Source: Collinsella aerofaciens (lineage in GTDB: Bacteria > Actinomycetota > Coriobacteriia > Coriobacteriales > Coriobacteriaceae). From it: a stretch of 64,000 nucleotides of DNA. A program made the position numbers and the translations under genes. Numbering within the stretch: the first letter of the stretch is position 1; the number at the start of each line of letters is the position of its first letter. Location: positions 1 through 64,000 of the forward strand of contig NZ_JADNHZ010000001.1 in NCBI RefSeq assembly GCF_015554145.1. Reading direction: 5' to 3'. The notes under the pieces are model-generated. The model was not told where the DNA came from. It saw nothing but the letters and a program-made list of their open reading frames with translations, and searched no databases. Shown piece after piece: positions 14,896-23,517 of this stretch.

Positions 14896-16362
14896 TTAGA
14901 GAGTCTTAATACGAGTGCCAGCGGCTGTATCCTCGATCGTCAGGCCCAGGTCCTTGAGCTGGTCGCGGATGGCGTCTGCCAGATCCCAGTTCTTGGCGGC
15001 ACGGGCCTCGGCGCGGGCCTCGAGAATCTTGGCAGCGGCCTCGTCCACGTCGTCGCCCGTGTAGGCGACCAGGCCGGCGGCAACGCCCAGCAGACCCAGC
15101 GGCAGCTCGACCTTGGGCTCGGGGAGCTCAACGCCAAACGTATCGAGCAGCTCGGCAAGCGTGTCGGCGGCGGCAAGCGCGGCGGCCTTGTCGGCAGCGT
15201 CGCCCGCCTGCTCCAGGTACTGGTTGCACTCGGTCACAAAGCCAAAGACGGCACCCATGGCGCCGGCGGTGTTAAAGTCGTCGTCCATGCACTCCTTAAA
15301 GGTGGCACGGGTCTCGGCGGCCTTGGAGGCAAACGCCTCGGATGCTGCCTCATCGGCATCGGCCGTCGCATGGTTCGCGGCCCAGCGCAGGTTCTCGACC
15401 GTACCGGCGATACGTGTGAGCGAGTTCTCGGCACCCTCCAGGCGCTCCCAAGAAAAGTCGAGCGGCGAGCGATAGCTCGTCTGCAGCATCAGCAGGCGCA
15501 GGGCCGCGGCAGAGTGCTGTTCGAGCACCTCGGCCAGCGTAAAGAAGTTTCCGAGCGACTTGGACATCTTCTCGCCGTCGACCAGCAGCATGCCCGTGTG
15601 CATCCAGGTGTTGGAGAAGCCCTGGTGCCAGGCGCAGGTGGCCTGAGCGCACTCGTTCTCGTGATGCGGGAAGGCAAGGTCGGAGCCGCCGCCGTGGATG
15701 TCGATCGGAGTGCCCAGGTAGCGATGCACCATGGCGGCGCACTCGGTGTGCCAACCGGGACGGCCTTCGCCCCAGGGGCTCGGCCAGCTGGGTTCGCCGG
15801 GCTTAGCGGCCTTCCACAGGGCAAAGTCGAGCGGATCGTTCTTGTCCTCGTTCTCCTCGATGCGCGCGCCAACCATAAGGTCGTCGATGTTGCGGCCCGA
15901 GACCTGACCATAGTTGGGATCGCTGCGCACGGCAAAGTACACATCGCCGTTATCGGCTGCGTAAGCGTGGCCCTGCTCGATAAGCGTCTTGATCATGGCG
16001 ATCATGGGGCCGATCTCCTTGGTGGCGCGGGGGCGCACATCGGGATCGAGCACGTTGGCGGCGCGCATGACGCCGATAAACTTGTCGGAGAACTCCGTCG
16101 CGACCTCGGCGGCCGTTCGGCCCTGCTCGTTGGCGCGCTTGATGATCTTGTCATCGACATCGGTGAGGTTCTGGGCGAACGTGACCTCGTAGCCGCTCGC
16201 GATGAGCCAGCGACGAATCACGTCAAAGCTGATGAACGTGCGGGCATTGCCGATGTGGATGTTGTCGTAGACCGTGGGGCCGCACACGTACATGCGGACC
16301 TTGCCGGACTCGATGGGCTGGAACTCTTCCTTTTTATGGGTAGCGCTGTTGTAGATACGCAT
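14896..16362 (-). CDS. cysS: Cysteinyl-tRNA synthetase
   Basis: Class I synthetase that charges tRNA-Cys. The 488-residue product has the HIGH-type motif in YVCGPTVYDNIHIGNARTFI (about residues 25-44; the Cys is a zinc ligand), other zinc ligands near HTECAAMVHRYLG and HHENECAQ, and KMSKSLGN (about 267-274). The length is normal for bacterial CysRS. It follows ispF by three bases, giving the order disA-ispD-ispF-cysS-(E2/E1)-rlmB-NYN, which resembles the ispD-ispF-cysS-rlmB order of other Gram-positives. Confidence 0.97.
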   Translation of the reverse strand: MRIYNSATHKKEEFQPIESGKVRMYVCGPTVYDNIHIGNARTFISFDVIRRWLIASGYEVTFAQNLTDVDDKIIKRANEQGRTAAEVATEFSDKFIGVMRAANVLDPDVRPRATKEIGPMIAMIKTLIEQGHAYAADNGDVYFAVRSDPNYGQVSGRNIDDLMVGARIEENEDKNDPLDFALWKAAKPGEPSWPSPWGEGRPGWHTECAAMVHRYLGTPIDIHGGGSDLAFPHHENECAQATCAWHQGFSNTWMHTGMLLVDGEKMSKSLGNFFTLAEVLEQHSAAALRLLMLQTSYRSPLDFSWERLEGAENSLTRIAGTVENLRWAANHATADADEAASEAFASKAAETRATFKECMDDDFNTAGAMGAVFGFVTECNQYLEQAGDAADKAAALAAADTLAELLDTFGVELPEPKVELPLGLLGVAAGLVAYTGDDVDEAAAKILEARAEARAAKNWDLADAIRDQLKDLGLTIEDTAAGTRIKTL

Positions 16363-16365
16363 TCG

Positions 16366-16860
16366 TTACTCCTTAACGGTTTTCTGTAGCAGGCAGACGG
16401 CCCAGGCACCGATTCCCTCGCCCTGGCCTTCCCAACCGAGCTTTTCGGTCGTAGTGGCGGCGACGCCCACGTTTTCGACGTCAACGCCCAGGGCATGGGC
16501 AAGGTTGGCGCGCATGGCATCGCGGTGCGGGGTGATCTTGGGTTGCTGACAGGCAATGGTGCAATCGGCATCGACAAACTCAAAGCCCAGCTCGCGCGCA
16601 TAGTCCATCACGCGAGCGAGCAGCACCATCGAATCGGCACCCTCGTAGGCGGGATCGGTGTCGGGGAATAGCTTGCCGATGTCTCCCCCGCGGCAGGCGC
16701 CCAGAATGGCGTCGGCCAAAGCGTGCGCGAGCACATCGGCATCCGAGTGGCCCAGCAGGCCGCGCTCGTAGGGAATGTCAACCCCGCCGATGATACATCG
16801 ACGCCCCTCCACCAAACGGTGGACGTCGTAGCCGTGGCCAATGCGCAGGTTACTGAACAT
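16366..16860 (-). CDS. ispF: 2-C-methyl-D-erythritol 2,4-cyclodiphosphate synthase
   Basis: Catalyses the fifth step of the MEP isoprenoid pathway, forming the cyclic diphosphate. The 164-residue protein carries the metal-site motif RIGHGYDVHRL near the N-terminus (Asp-x-His), HSDADVLAHALADAILGA (about 42-59), and LPDTDP-like FPDTDPAYEG. The start at 16860 overlaps ispD by 11 bases and has GAGAGGA upstream; the longer in-frame version adds no homologous residues. It is coupled to ispD, which makes the precursor two steps earlier. Confidence 0.96.
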   Translation of the reverse strand: MFSNLRIGHGYDVHRLVEGRRCIIGGVDIPYERGLLGHSDADVLAHALADAILGACRGGDIGKLFPDTDPAYEGADSMVLLARVMDYARELGFEFVDADCTIACQQPKITPHRDAMRANLAHALGVDVENVGVAATTTEKLGWEGQGEGIGAWAVCLLQKTVKE

Positions 16861-17578
16861 GGGGAAGGTCCTCTCCCTCGGCCATACGGCCAAGCAGAAT
16901 CGCGGTTACGGGACGCAGGTCCTCGGGCACCGTCACCTTAAGGTTGTCGCGCGGGCTCTGGACGCAGCGGACGCGTCCGCCCATACGCTCGACCAGCGAC
17001 GAATCATCGGTGCCGATAAAGCCCTCGGCAATGGCTGCAGCGTGGGCGCGCTTCATGGCGTCGACGCTAAAGATCTGCGGCGTCTGCGCGGCCCAATAGA
17101 GCTCGCGCGGCGGCGTCTCGACGATGTTGTCGCCATCGACGATCTTGAGCGTATCGATCGCGGGCTGACCGCACACGACACCGTCGAGCGATCGGTCACC
17201 CACAAGCACGTCAATCGCATGATCGATGGCCTCGGTCGTGATAAGCGGACGGGCACCATCGTGAATGGCGACATATTCGAAACCCGCCGGCACCGCGTGC
17301 ACGCCGGCGCGGGTGGAATCCTGGCGGGTCTCGCCGGCATCGGCAAAGCTGATGGGCGTGCTATACGAATACGGGCTGATGGCCAGGCGGCGCATCTCGG
17401 CACGGCGCTCGGCAGGACACACCACCACGATGTGGCCGACCTTGTCGCTCCGATCGAACGCGCGGATGGACCAGCTCATGAGCGGACGACCCGCTACATT
17501 GACGAGCTGCTTGCCGCCGGGATTTCCAAAGCGCTGGCCGCTGCCGCCGGCAACGACCACGGCGCATACGGGCGCCAT
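16850..17578 (-). CDS. ispD: 2-C-methyl-D-erythritol 4-phosphate cytidylyltransferase
   Basis: Transfers CMP from CTP to MEP in the MEP pathway. The 242-residue protein has the nucleotide-binding start AVVVAGGSGQRFG (about residues 6-18) with GGKQLVNVAGRP, then VAIHDGARPLIT (about 105) and WAAQTPQIFSVD (about 165). Its ATG shares one base with the disA stop (TAATG), so ispD is translationally coupled to disA. ispE lies far away in this window at 42.1 kb. Confidence 0.95.
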   Translation of the reverse strand: MAPVCAVVVAGGSGQRFGNPGGKQLVNVAGRPLMSWSIRAFDRSDKVGHIVVVCPAERRAEMRRLAISPYSYSTPISFADAGETRQDSTRAGVHAVPAGFEYVAIHDGARPLITTEAIDHAIDVLVGDRSLDGVVCGQPAIDTLKIVDGDNIVETPPRELYWAAQTPQIFSVDAMKRAHAAAIAEGFIGTDDSSLVERMGGRVRCVQSPRDNLKVTVPEDLRPVTAILLGRMAEGEDLPHVQ

Positions 17579-18645
17579 TATGCGTTCCCCTGTTTGGTGC
17601 CCTTCATGCGGTACAGCGAGTCCGCGAGAATGGCAGGGTTGTTGACGCCAAAGTCGCCCAGGCGCTCCGGATCCTCGCTGATGTCGTCCATGAGCTCCTG
17701 CAACGAGCCGTACTCGTCGACAATTTTCTCGGCCACGCCGTCGCGCACGACGGACACGCGCGAAAGCGTACGCAGGCCCAGCGGCGTCATGACGGAGTCC
17801 TCGTCCAGGTCGTCGTAACCCAGAACCGCCGCCACATGCTGTGGGTCGGACAGGTCCTTGGGCGTCATACGGCTCAGGCTGGCGCGGATCTTCTCGGCAT
17901 TGGCCTCGGAGGAATCGCTCGCGTAGTCGCGGATCATCAGGTCATACTCGGTATCCATGCTGGAGCCGGCAAGCTGCTCGAGCTGCATCTGCACGAGCTT
18001 GCCCTGGTTGCCCAGCTTGACAATGCAATCCTTAAGCTCGGTCTTTGCCTGCTGCATGATCTCGAAGCTCGAGAAAATACCGGTAATGTCGGCGAGCGTG
18101 ACGTAGTCGTCAAGCTCGAGGGCCGTCAGACGCAGCAGGGAGCGATCGAGCGACTGACGGGTAGTCTGGAGCGTGGCGACGAGCTGATTGACCGAGCTCA
18201 TGATGGTGGTGACGGGCTGGATCTCGTAGCTCTTGCCGTGAACGTACACGTTGACGACGGCACGACGGGCCGAGACCGAGATCACGATGGCATCGGTGAG
18301 CACCGACATACGAGCGGCGGTGCGGTGACGCATGCCCGTCTCGCTCGTGGCAAGCGAGGGGTCGGGGTTGAGGTGGAAGTTAGCGCGCAGGATCTGGGTG
18401 AGGTCGCCGTCGATGACGATGGCACCGTCCATCTTGGAAAGCTCGAACAGACGGTTTGAGGTAAACGAAATGTTGAGCGGGAAGCCGTCGTTACCGGCAG
18501 CGAGCACGTTTTCGGTGTCGCCAACGCAGATAAGGGCGCCCAGGTGGCCGGCGATGATCATGTCGAGGGCGGTGCGGATCGGCTGGCCAGGTGCCGTCAG
18601 GCGGATGGCCTGTTCCATACGCTTTTGCAGCTCGTTCTTATCCAA
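17578..18645 (-). CDS. disA: Diadenylate cyclase DisA (DNA integrity scanning protein)
   Basis: Forms cyclic di-AMP from two ATP and scans DNA for branched structures. The 355-residue protein has the DAC domain at residues 1-145 with the catalytic motifs DGAIVIDGD (about residues 73-81) and MRHRTAARMS (about 104-113), a helical linker, and a C-terminal helix-hairpin-helix DNA-binding region (about 290-350; LRTLSRVSVVRDGVAEKIVD). Both catalytic motifs are intact. In other Gram-positives disA often sits beside radA and ispD; here ispD follows directly with a one-base overlap. Confidence 0.95.
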   Translation of the reverse strand: MDKNELQKRMEQAIRLTAPGQPIRTALDMIIAGHLGALICVGDTENVLAAGNDGFPLNISFTSNRLFELSKMDGAIVIDGDLTQILRANFHLNPDPSLATSETGMRHRTAARMSVLTDAIVISVSARRAVVNVYVHGKSYEIQPVTTIMSSVNQLVATLQTTRQSLDRSLLRLTALELDDYVTLADITGIFSSFEIMQQAKTELKDCIVKLGNQGKLVQMQLEQLAGSSMDTEYDLMIRDYASDSSEANAEKIRASLSRMTPKDLSDPQHVAAVLGYDDLDEDSVMTPLGLRTLSRVSVVRDGVAEKIVDEYGSLQELMDDISEDPERLGDFGVNNPAILADSLYRMKGTKQGNA

Positions 18646-18825
18646 GGCATCGCTCCCATCGTATACGCTCCATAAACGCTAAATAGTTTCTCACGGTTTG
18701 CCCCCGCGGCGCTTGCGAAATCCGATGCTTACAGAATGAGCGAACACAGCTGGGGTAGCTATTTAGGAGTCAAAAGAGCCCGTCCCAAATTGACTACTCA
18801 TGTGGTAGCATCGAGAATCACATAA

Positions 18826-18961
18826 ATGAGGGAGTAGTCGCGTGACCGGGTTCGCCTCCGGTGGCGCGGCAAGTCAACATACTGGCCAATGCGGCCTGGC
18901 TTGCCTTAATGAACGAGACTCGTGGCTGTGCGCGCAACGCGTACGCCACGGGTCTCTTTTT
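18826..18961 (+). promoter_or_regulatory. yybP-ykoY manganese riboswitch with terminator
   Basis: The stretch has the yybP-ykoY signatures in order: GAGGGAGTAG at the 5' end (18828-18837), GTCAACATACT, GCCTGGC, and GAACGAGACT. The last element is the left arm of a terminator: GAGACTCGTGGC pairs with GCCACGGGTCTC and TTTTT follows (18915-18961). Manganese binding is expected to stabilise the aptamer and prevent the terminator. The target mntP, 54 bases downstream, is the expected regulon member. Confidence 0.9.
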
Positions 18962-19014
18962 GTTGCTCCCCCAAGAGGTACACGCGGGCCCGCCCGCAGA
19001 GAGGGAGCCAGACT

Positions 19015-19593
19015 ATGGGACTCGCAGAGCTCGCGTTGCTCGCCGTTGGCCTTTCGATGGACGCCTTTGCCGTATCCATCTGCAAGGGCCTCGGCATGAA
19101 GAAGATCAACCTTCAGGTCGCCGTGGTACTCGGCCTGTTCTTTGGCGGCTTTCAGGCCGGCATGCCCGTGATCGGCTGGGCACTCGGCAGCCAGTTCGTG
19201 GGTATCATCGGACCCATCGACCATTGGGTCGCCTTTATCCTTTTGGCCTTCATCGGCGGCAAGATGCTGTGGGAAGCCTTTACCGAAGACGAGGACGAAG
19301 GCGACGGCAAGGATGCCGAAAAAATCGACCTGGGCGAGTACCTGATCCTCGCCATCGCCACCTCAATCGACGCCCTAGCCGTGGGCATCTCATTTGCCGC
19401 GCTCTCGGTCGACATCGTGCCCGCCGTATCGCTTATCGGCGTCACAACGTTTATCTTCTCCGTCGCCGGCGTAGCGATCGGCCACACCTTTGGCGCGCGC
19501 TACGAAAAACCCGCCACCATCGTGGGTGGCGTCGTGCTCGTCCTCATCGGGCTCAAGATCCTGCTTGAGCACCTGGGGGTCCTCGCGCTGTAA
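19015..19593 (+). CDS. mntP: Manganese efflux pump MntP
   Basis: Exports Mn(II) across the inner membrane when it is in excess. The 192-residue protein has six hydrophobic segments in two repeated halves, each with the family motif: GLSMDAFAVSICKG (about residues 12-25) and ATSIDALAVGISFA (about 117-130). The paired Asp residues are thought to bind metal. An acidic loop (EDEDEGDGKDAEK) sits between the halves. The ATG at 19015 has GGGAG upstream and is the first good start after the riboswitch terminator; earlier in-frame starts lie within the riboswitch. It is a single-gene transcript ending near the 19619-19660 hairpin. Confidence 0.95.
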   Translation: MGLAELALLAVGLSMDAFAVSICKGLGMKKINLQVAVVLGLFFGGFQAGMPVIGWALGSQFVGIIGPIDHWVAFILLAFIGGKMLWEAFTEDEDEGDGKDAEKIDLGEYLILAIATSIDALAVGISFAALSVDIVPAVSLIGVTTFIFSVAGVAIGHTFGARYEKPATIVGGVVLVLIGLKILLEHLGVLAL

Positions 19594-19618
19594 AACATCC
19601 TTCATAGGTCCAGCGTCA

Positions 19619-19660
19619 ATGTAAAGGCCTCATGCAGAGTTTTGCATGAGGCCTTTACAT
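19619..19660. terminator. Perfect 18-bp inverted repeat between mntP and the HTH gene
   Basis: ATGTAAAGGCCTCATGCA (19619-19636) is perfectly complementary to 19643-19660 with a six-base loop. It is well placed to end mntP transcription but lacks a T tract. Its right end abuts the operator-like repeat at 19660. Confidence 0.55.
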
Positions 19661-19700
19661 GCAGACTTTTGCAGGTCATACTAATATGCAAAAGTCTGCA
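19660..19700. promoter_or_regulatory. Operator-like perfect inverted repeat before the HTH gene
   Basis: TGCAGACTTTTGCA (19660-19673) and TGCAAAAGTCTGCA (19687-19700) are perfect 14-base complements separated by 13 bases. A CATACTAAT (possible -10) lies in the spacer. It is 16 bases before the HTH start and is probably its autoregulatory binding site. Confidence 0.65.
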
Positions 19701-19715
19701 CGTTTGGAGATTGCC

Positions 19716-20207
19716 ATGGATACCCTTCCCATCACCACACCGCGCCAAGCTGGCATCTATGTGCGTCAGGCACGCGAGTCGCAGGGAATCACCCGTGCGG
19801 CCCTCGCTAAAAAGGCCGGTGTTTCGGAGCGCCTGCTCGCATCGCTCGAGCTCGGCGACGCCACGGGTATTCGGCTCGACAAGCTATTGGCGATCTTCAA
19901 TGCTCTCGGACTGGCGCTCGCCGCTCAAGGGGATATCGCCAAAACGAATAACGAGCAATCAGTCAACGCCCCGCATGCTGATCTGCAACCTCGCAGTACC
20001 CCCAGACGCCATCACGCCCAACGTCCCTCTCATCGCAACCGTCGTAGTACCGCCATTCCGGCTCTTGCAGATGCCCCCTTTACATCCGCACTCTACGACG
20101 AGGTCTTCGCCGATTTCGCCATGTCCAATCTCGGAGTCTCGATTGCCGCAAACGACTCTGCCCAAGTAAATCTTGAAGGGGGCACCGCTGAGCACTTTGA
20201 ACATTAG
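19716..20207 (+). CDS. HipB-like XRE-family transcriptional regulator
   Basis: A 163-residue protein with one N-terminal helix-turn-helix domain (about residues 8-70): AGIYVRQARESQGITRAALA, then KKAGVSERLLASLELGD and a LDKLLAIFNALGLALAAQG tail typical of HipB antitoxins. After residue 75 the sequence is low-complexity and basic, then ends in an acidic segment (residues 120-163) with no recognised domain. The start at 19716 has GGAG seven bases upstream. No hipA kinase gene is next to it, so it is an orphan. The perfect repeat just upstream suggests it represses itself. Confidence 0.75.
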   Translation: MDTLPITTPRQAGIYVRQARESQGITRAALAKKAGVSERLLASLELGDATGIRLDKLLAIFNALGLALAAQGDIAKTNNEQSVNAPHADLQPRSTPRRHHAQRPSHRNRRSTAIPALADAPFTSALYDEVFADFAMSNLGVSIAANDSAQVNLEGGTAEHFEH

Positions 20208-20602
20208 TCAATTTAGGACGTGTCTCTTTTAATTTCTTCAATCAGCGAACGTGCCCATATCTAAAGTAGCCAAAAGGGCCCCATTACAGTTTGAGTCGTC
20301 CGAAAGGGCGGCTCCTTACTAGTTCTGGTAATACGATTGAGCCGTACCGATGGTCGCTGGCCGACCGCGACCGCAACGCGGCCTCCACCCGAGACCCCCA
20401 TCTCGACACATAGCCCGTCATCCGACGAAAGCGCGCTGGTCGTCCTGTATAGGCGCATGGTGTCCCCCTCCGCCGCAAGAGGGAAACGAAAAAGCCCCTC
20501 TTAGCCACTACGGACAAAAGGGGCCTCCCAGGGGAAACGTGTTACAAAGCCTTCTTTGCAGGACGATGAAGCTCAGAAACCCAACGTCGTACGCGTAGGG
20601 AC
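20208..20602. other. Gene-free stretch at the left edge of the accessory island
   Basis: No gene is supported. It contains TAGTCAATTTAGGACG at 20206-20221, related to a motif at 18777, 31421 and 57645, and a minus-strand terminator at 20494-20524. The rest shows no clear homology to anything I recognise. Confidence 0.5.
20494..20524 (-). terminator. Terminator downstream of the ABC ATPase remnant
   Basis: On the minus strand GCCCCTTTTG pairs with CTAAGAGGGGC and is followed by TTTTTCG. It probably ended the original ABC operon. Confidence 0.7.
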
Positions 20603-21198
20603 TTACCCAACACCCACGCCATTTCGATCTTCTGGGCCTTCAACGCCACGTCCCGATAAGCATCTGGGCATCGGAATGACCTCGTCGCAAGCCGCAAGCA
20701 TCTCCTCGTCATGAGTGACAACAATTACAATATGGTCTTTCTTAACCTCATGAAGCAATTTATATTAGCGCTCCGGCTCTTTGCATCAAGCGCTGAAGTT
20801 GACTCAAGAAACAACATGACGTCCAGCGATTTCAACATCTGCCGCACAATTGCGATGTTCTGCTTCTCCCCGCCGGACACCCCTCCTTTCTTGCTGCCAA
20901 GCATCGCTGCCGCCCCGTTCTCCGCAGCGGCAATCATTTTGTCTAACCCCAATATGACAAGCATCCGATTCAGCTTGTCGGCAGCGAAATCATCAGAAAG
21001 CAGCGTAAGATTATCGAGGATCGTCCCCTCAACAATAGGGGGCTCTTGCTCCGTAATGCCAACTCGGCACCGCCGCAATGCGTATCGGTCGATGCGATGC
21101 TGTGATACCCCGTTGTAGAGGACGGCCCCTTCCGTGTTATCTGGATGTAGCCCCAATATCACTGACAGCAGCGAGCTCTTCCCCGAACCATTTCTTGC
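20603..21198 (-). pseudogene. Truncated and frameshifted ABC transporter ATPase
   Basis: The frame begins abruptly in a Walker A region (RNGSGKSSLLSV), continues through GITEQEPPIVEGTILDNLTL, the signature GGVSGGEKQNIAIVRQML, and a weak Walker B (VMLFLESTSALD). The open frame stops at 20725, but a shifted frame continues LHEVKKDHIVIVVTHDEEML (with the H-loop His) to a stop at 20603. The gene has therefore lost its N-terminal membrane region and carries a frameshift near 20755. The neighbouring intact ABC gene suggests this was the second half of a heterodimeric exporter. Confidence 0.8.
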
Positions 21199-21284
21199 TT
21201 ACTGTTTTTCTTATATTGTAACGATTTTCGATAAGAGGAGAGATCACTCCATGACGCGCAAGCCCGAACTCTAAGCGTTTCCCA

Positions 21285-22889
21285 TCAGCATTGCCCGTCT
21301 TTCGGATCGAAATCCAAATCCAGCTTCTTATCGCATGCCGAAATCAAATCCCGATCATGGCTTACAACGAAAATTAGCTGATCGAAGGGATTTCGATGAA
21401 TATACTCCGTGAACTCCCGACGGCTTTCTTCGTCTAGATCATTCGTTGGTTCATCAAACACAAGCACTTCCGGCCGCCTACGAAGTGCTGCGAATATCCT
21501 TAGCTTTCGATACTCTCCACCAGAAAGATCTCTACAATTCTTACCTTTCAACGATTCGACGGTTCGATAGAAGCCCGGCACAAGCTCGCAGAGATTTTCG
21601 TTCGATCCCCGAATCGACGTCCTCTCAAGATAATTTTCCACCGTTTCGTTCGGAATGAAGAGCTTTTGCGGGCACACCGCAAACAGATCCCGTCGAATCG
21701 TCTCCATATCGAGCTCTTCATATGGCACCGACCCCAAAGCCCGATGTCCCCCAGCGGAATATAGTCCAAGGAGCACCTTCAGAAACGTGCTTTTCCCGCA
21801 TCCGTTCGGCCCGGTAATGGCATAGGTTTTTCCTCCCTCCACCTCCACGGAGAGGTCGCGGTACAAGTAGGGCTTCCCCGCGTATCGGTACGCGATGTTG
21901 GACAACGATATGCTCTCCACGTGCCCAACCGTGATGGTGCCGCGCTCCACGGCGCCCTCCGACAGAGTCCCCAATCGGTCGAACGAGGCCCTTGCGTCCT
22001 GATACGATTTGAAATAATTCAAAAAATACTTGAAGCATCCGAACGCCATCGAGTAATACGAGTTCACCATTGTGAACTCACCTATGCTCATTCTTCCGCT
22101 CAATATTTCCATCCCGGAGATCACGAGCAGTGCCCCCCGAAACACAGACGAGATCAGGCCGTCGCTTGATGTGGCCAGATTCGAGACCCTACTTGCTTTC
22201 ATGTAAATCGGGTAGTACCCCTCGAATACCCCTTTGAGCGTCCGGGTGCTCTGGTCATATGCGCCATCGCACTTAATGTCAAACAACTGCGACAGCTCGC
22301 CGCTCACGGACGCGAAAAGCTTGCTCAACCCCTCCTTGTTCGCAAGCGAGGTGTTGTACAACGGCTTTTTCAACACCCTGAATAAAATGAAGTACGCACC
22401 AAGCGAACATGCACTTAACACCAGGAACACCGGATTGATCGAAAACAGGATGATGCATATCAACACAACCAGAACGATGTTAAGCCCGATCGTCAGGAAG
22501 TTGTTCACGACAAACGATGACACCGCATTCGAATCCGCATATACCCTCTGCGTTGTATAGGATGGATCCGCCTGCTCCCCCTTTTCCAGGGGTCCCCGTT
22601 CAAACGACTCACACGTGGCTCCCATCAGCCTCATCGTCATCTCCAAGATGACGCGCGATACGTTCACGCCCATCGCATACGACATGAAGGAGGCCGATAT
22701 CCCTATGCCCGCAACAAAGGCCGCAAACCACACGACGCGAGATGGATCCCTATTCGTCACGAGAAAGTCTACAAACCCACCGTTTAAGGCGGGCATGACG
22801 CACGAGAGAGCAAAATTCACCAACATGAGAATCACGAAAAGCCGTGACCCTTTACACCGAAACAACTCGTGAACCGTCTTCTTAAACAT
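21285..22889 (-). CDS. ABC exporter with fused membrane and ATPase domains (peptide export type)
   Basis: A half-transporter of 534 residues. The N-terminal ~300 residues hold about five to six hydrophobic segments (LFVILMLVNFALSCVMPA; VVWFAAFVAGIGISASFM; FLTIGLNIVLVVLICIIL; ISGMEILSG). The ATPase has Walker A GPNGCGKST (about residue 360), signature DLSGGEYRK, Walker B VLVFDEPTNDLD and H-loop VVSHD, all intact. The ATG at 22889 has GGGAG five bases upstream; 22901 is an alternative. It is divergent from the RRE-radical SAM genes and downstream of a small membrane protein, so it is the likely exporter or immunity pump of the RiPP locus. No peptidase C39 domain is present. Confidence 0.85.
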   Translation of the reverse strand: MFKKTVHELFRCKGSRLFVILMLVNFALSCVMPALNGGFVDFLVTNRDPSRVVWFAAFVAGIGISASFMSYAMGVNVSRVILEMTMRLMGATCESFERGPLEKGEQADPSYTTQRVYADSNAVSSFVVNNFLTIGLNIVLVVLICIILFSINPVFLVLSACSLGAYFILFRVLKKPLYNTSLANKEGLSKLFASVSGELSQLFDIKCDGAYDQSTRTLKGVFEGYYPIYMKASRVSNLATSSDGLISSVFRGALLVISGMEILSGRMSIGEFTMVNSYYSMAFGCFKYFLNYFKSYQDARASFDRLGTLSEGAVERGTITVGHVESISLSNIAYRYAGKPYLYRDLSVEVEGGKTYAITGPNGCGKSTFLKVLLGLYSAGGHRALGSVPYEELDMETIRRDLFAVCPQKLFIPNETVENYLERTSIRGSNENLCELVPGFYRTVESLKGKNCRDLSGGEYRKLRIFAALRRRPEVLVFDEPTNDLDEESRREFTEYIHRNPFDQLIFVVSHDRDLISACDKKLDLDFDPKDGQC

Positions 22890-22985
22890 GCCAGCTCCCA
22901 TCAAGCGACCTTTTATCCAAGACCGAATTTGTTCGCCGCTTAATCGCTCCCATATATCCCTTGTTGTTAATCCTTGCTCAAGACA

Positions 22986-23339
22986 TTACTGCGGGTTGCG
23001 GTGCCCAGGATCCCGTTTCGCCTTTATATACATACGGATAGGCCCCCTATTTGCATAGGCAAGCGCGGAGATTATAACGGCAGCCACCATCAGGCCGAGA
23101 ATAGCCCTTTTGTCCGGAAAAAGGGACGAGAGAAAAAGGCATATTGCGGAGAAAACTATAGCCGCCCCCATCACTCGGTTTACACCTAGAGTCTCGGCCG
23201 CCCGCTTTGCCTCCTCTAAACGCTCTCCCGATAGCAATGACATTCCGGCAAGCAATCCCGTGAGCTTGCCTCGATACATCATTATTCCGAACACCAGCAG
23301 CAGGCATGACCCCACCATTGAAACCACAACGTCCGACAT
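22986..23339 (-). CDS. Small membrane protein, DUF3784-like
   Basis: A protein of about 117 residues with three hydrophobic segments: VVVSMVGSCLLLVFGIMMY near the start, VMGAAIVFSAICLFLSSLF in the middle, and AILGLMVAAVIISALAYA near the end. A cytosolic stretch GERLEEAKRAAETLGVNR lies between the first two. This layout matches DUF3784, a family often beside peptide ABC transporters. The ATG at 23339 has GGAG eight bases upstream. It precedes the ABC exporter on the same strand, so a role in self-protection or export is plausible but not shown. Confidence 0.65.
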   Translation of the reverse strand: MSDVVVSMVGSCLLLVFGIMMYRGKLTGLLAGMSLLSGERLEEAKRAAETLGVNRVMGAAIVFSAICLFLSSLFPDKRAILGLMVAAVIISALAYANRGPIRMYIKAKRDPGHRNPQ

Positions 23340-23517
23340 CGCCATCACTCCAGTCCACTCCTTCGATACCAGCCCTATCGACAAACATCAAAACGTTTTT
23401 TATTAATGTATTATTGTATAACGATATAAATATGTTCTTTTTTTATCGTTTCGATTTGTGATATTTTATCGAAGGAATTGCTATTCGAGGAAGATAGGCC
23501 ACAACCAGAGGAGATCA
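23340..23517. promoter_or_regulatory. AT-rich divergent promoter region of RiPP locus 1
   Basis: A strongly AT-rich gap between the divergent exporter and biosynthetic genes. An inverted repeat AACGATA ... TATCGTT lies at about 23418-23450, and TTCGAT/ATCGAA half-sites follow. The region probably holds both promoters and a shared regulatory site. Confidence 0.5.

Noticed and set aside
20261-20598. Small genes in 20.26-20.60 kb on either strand
   Set aside because: No ribosome sites, atypical composition and overlap with a terminator.
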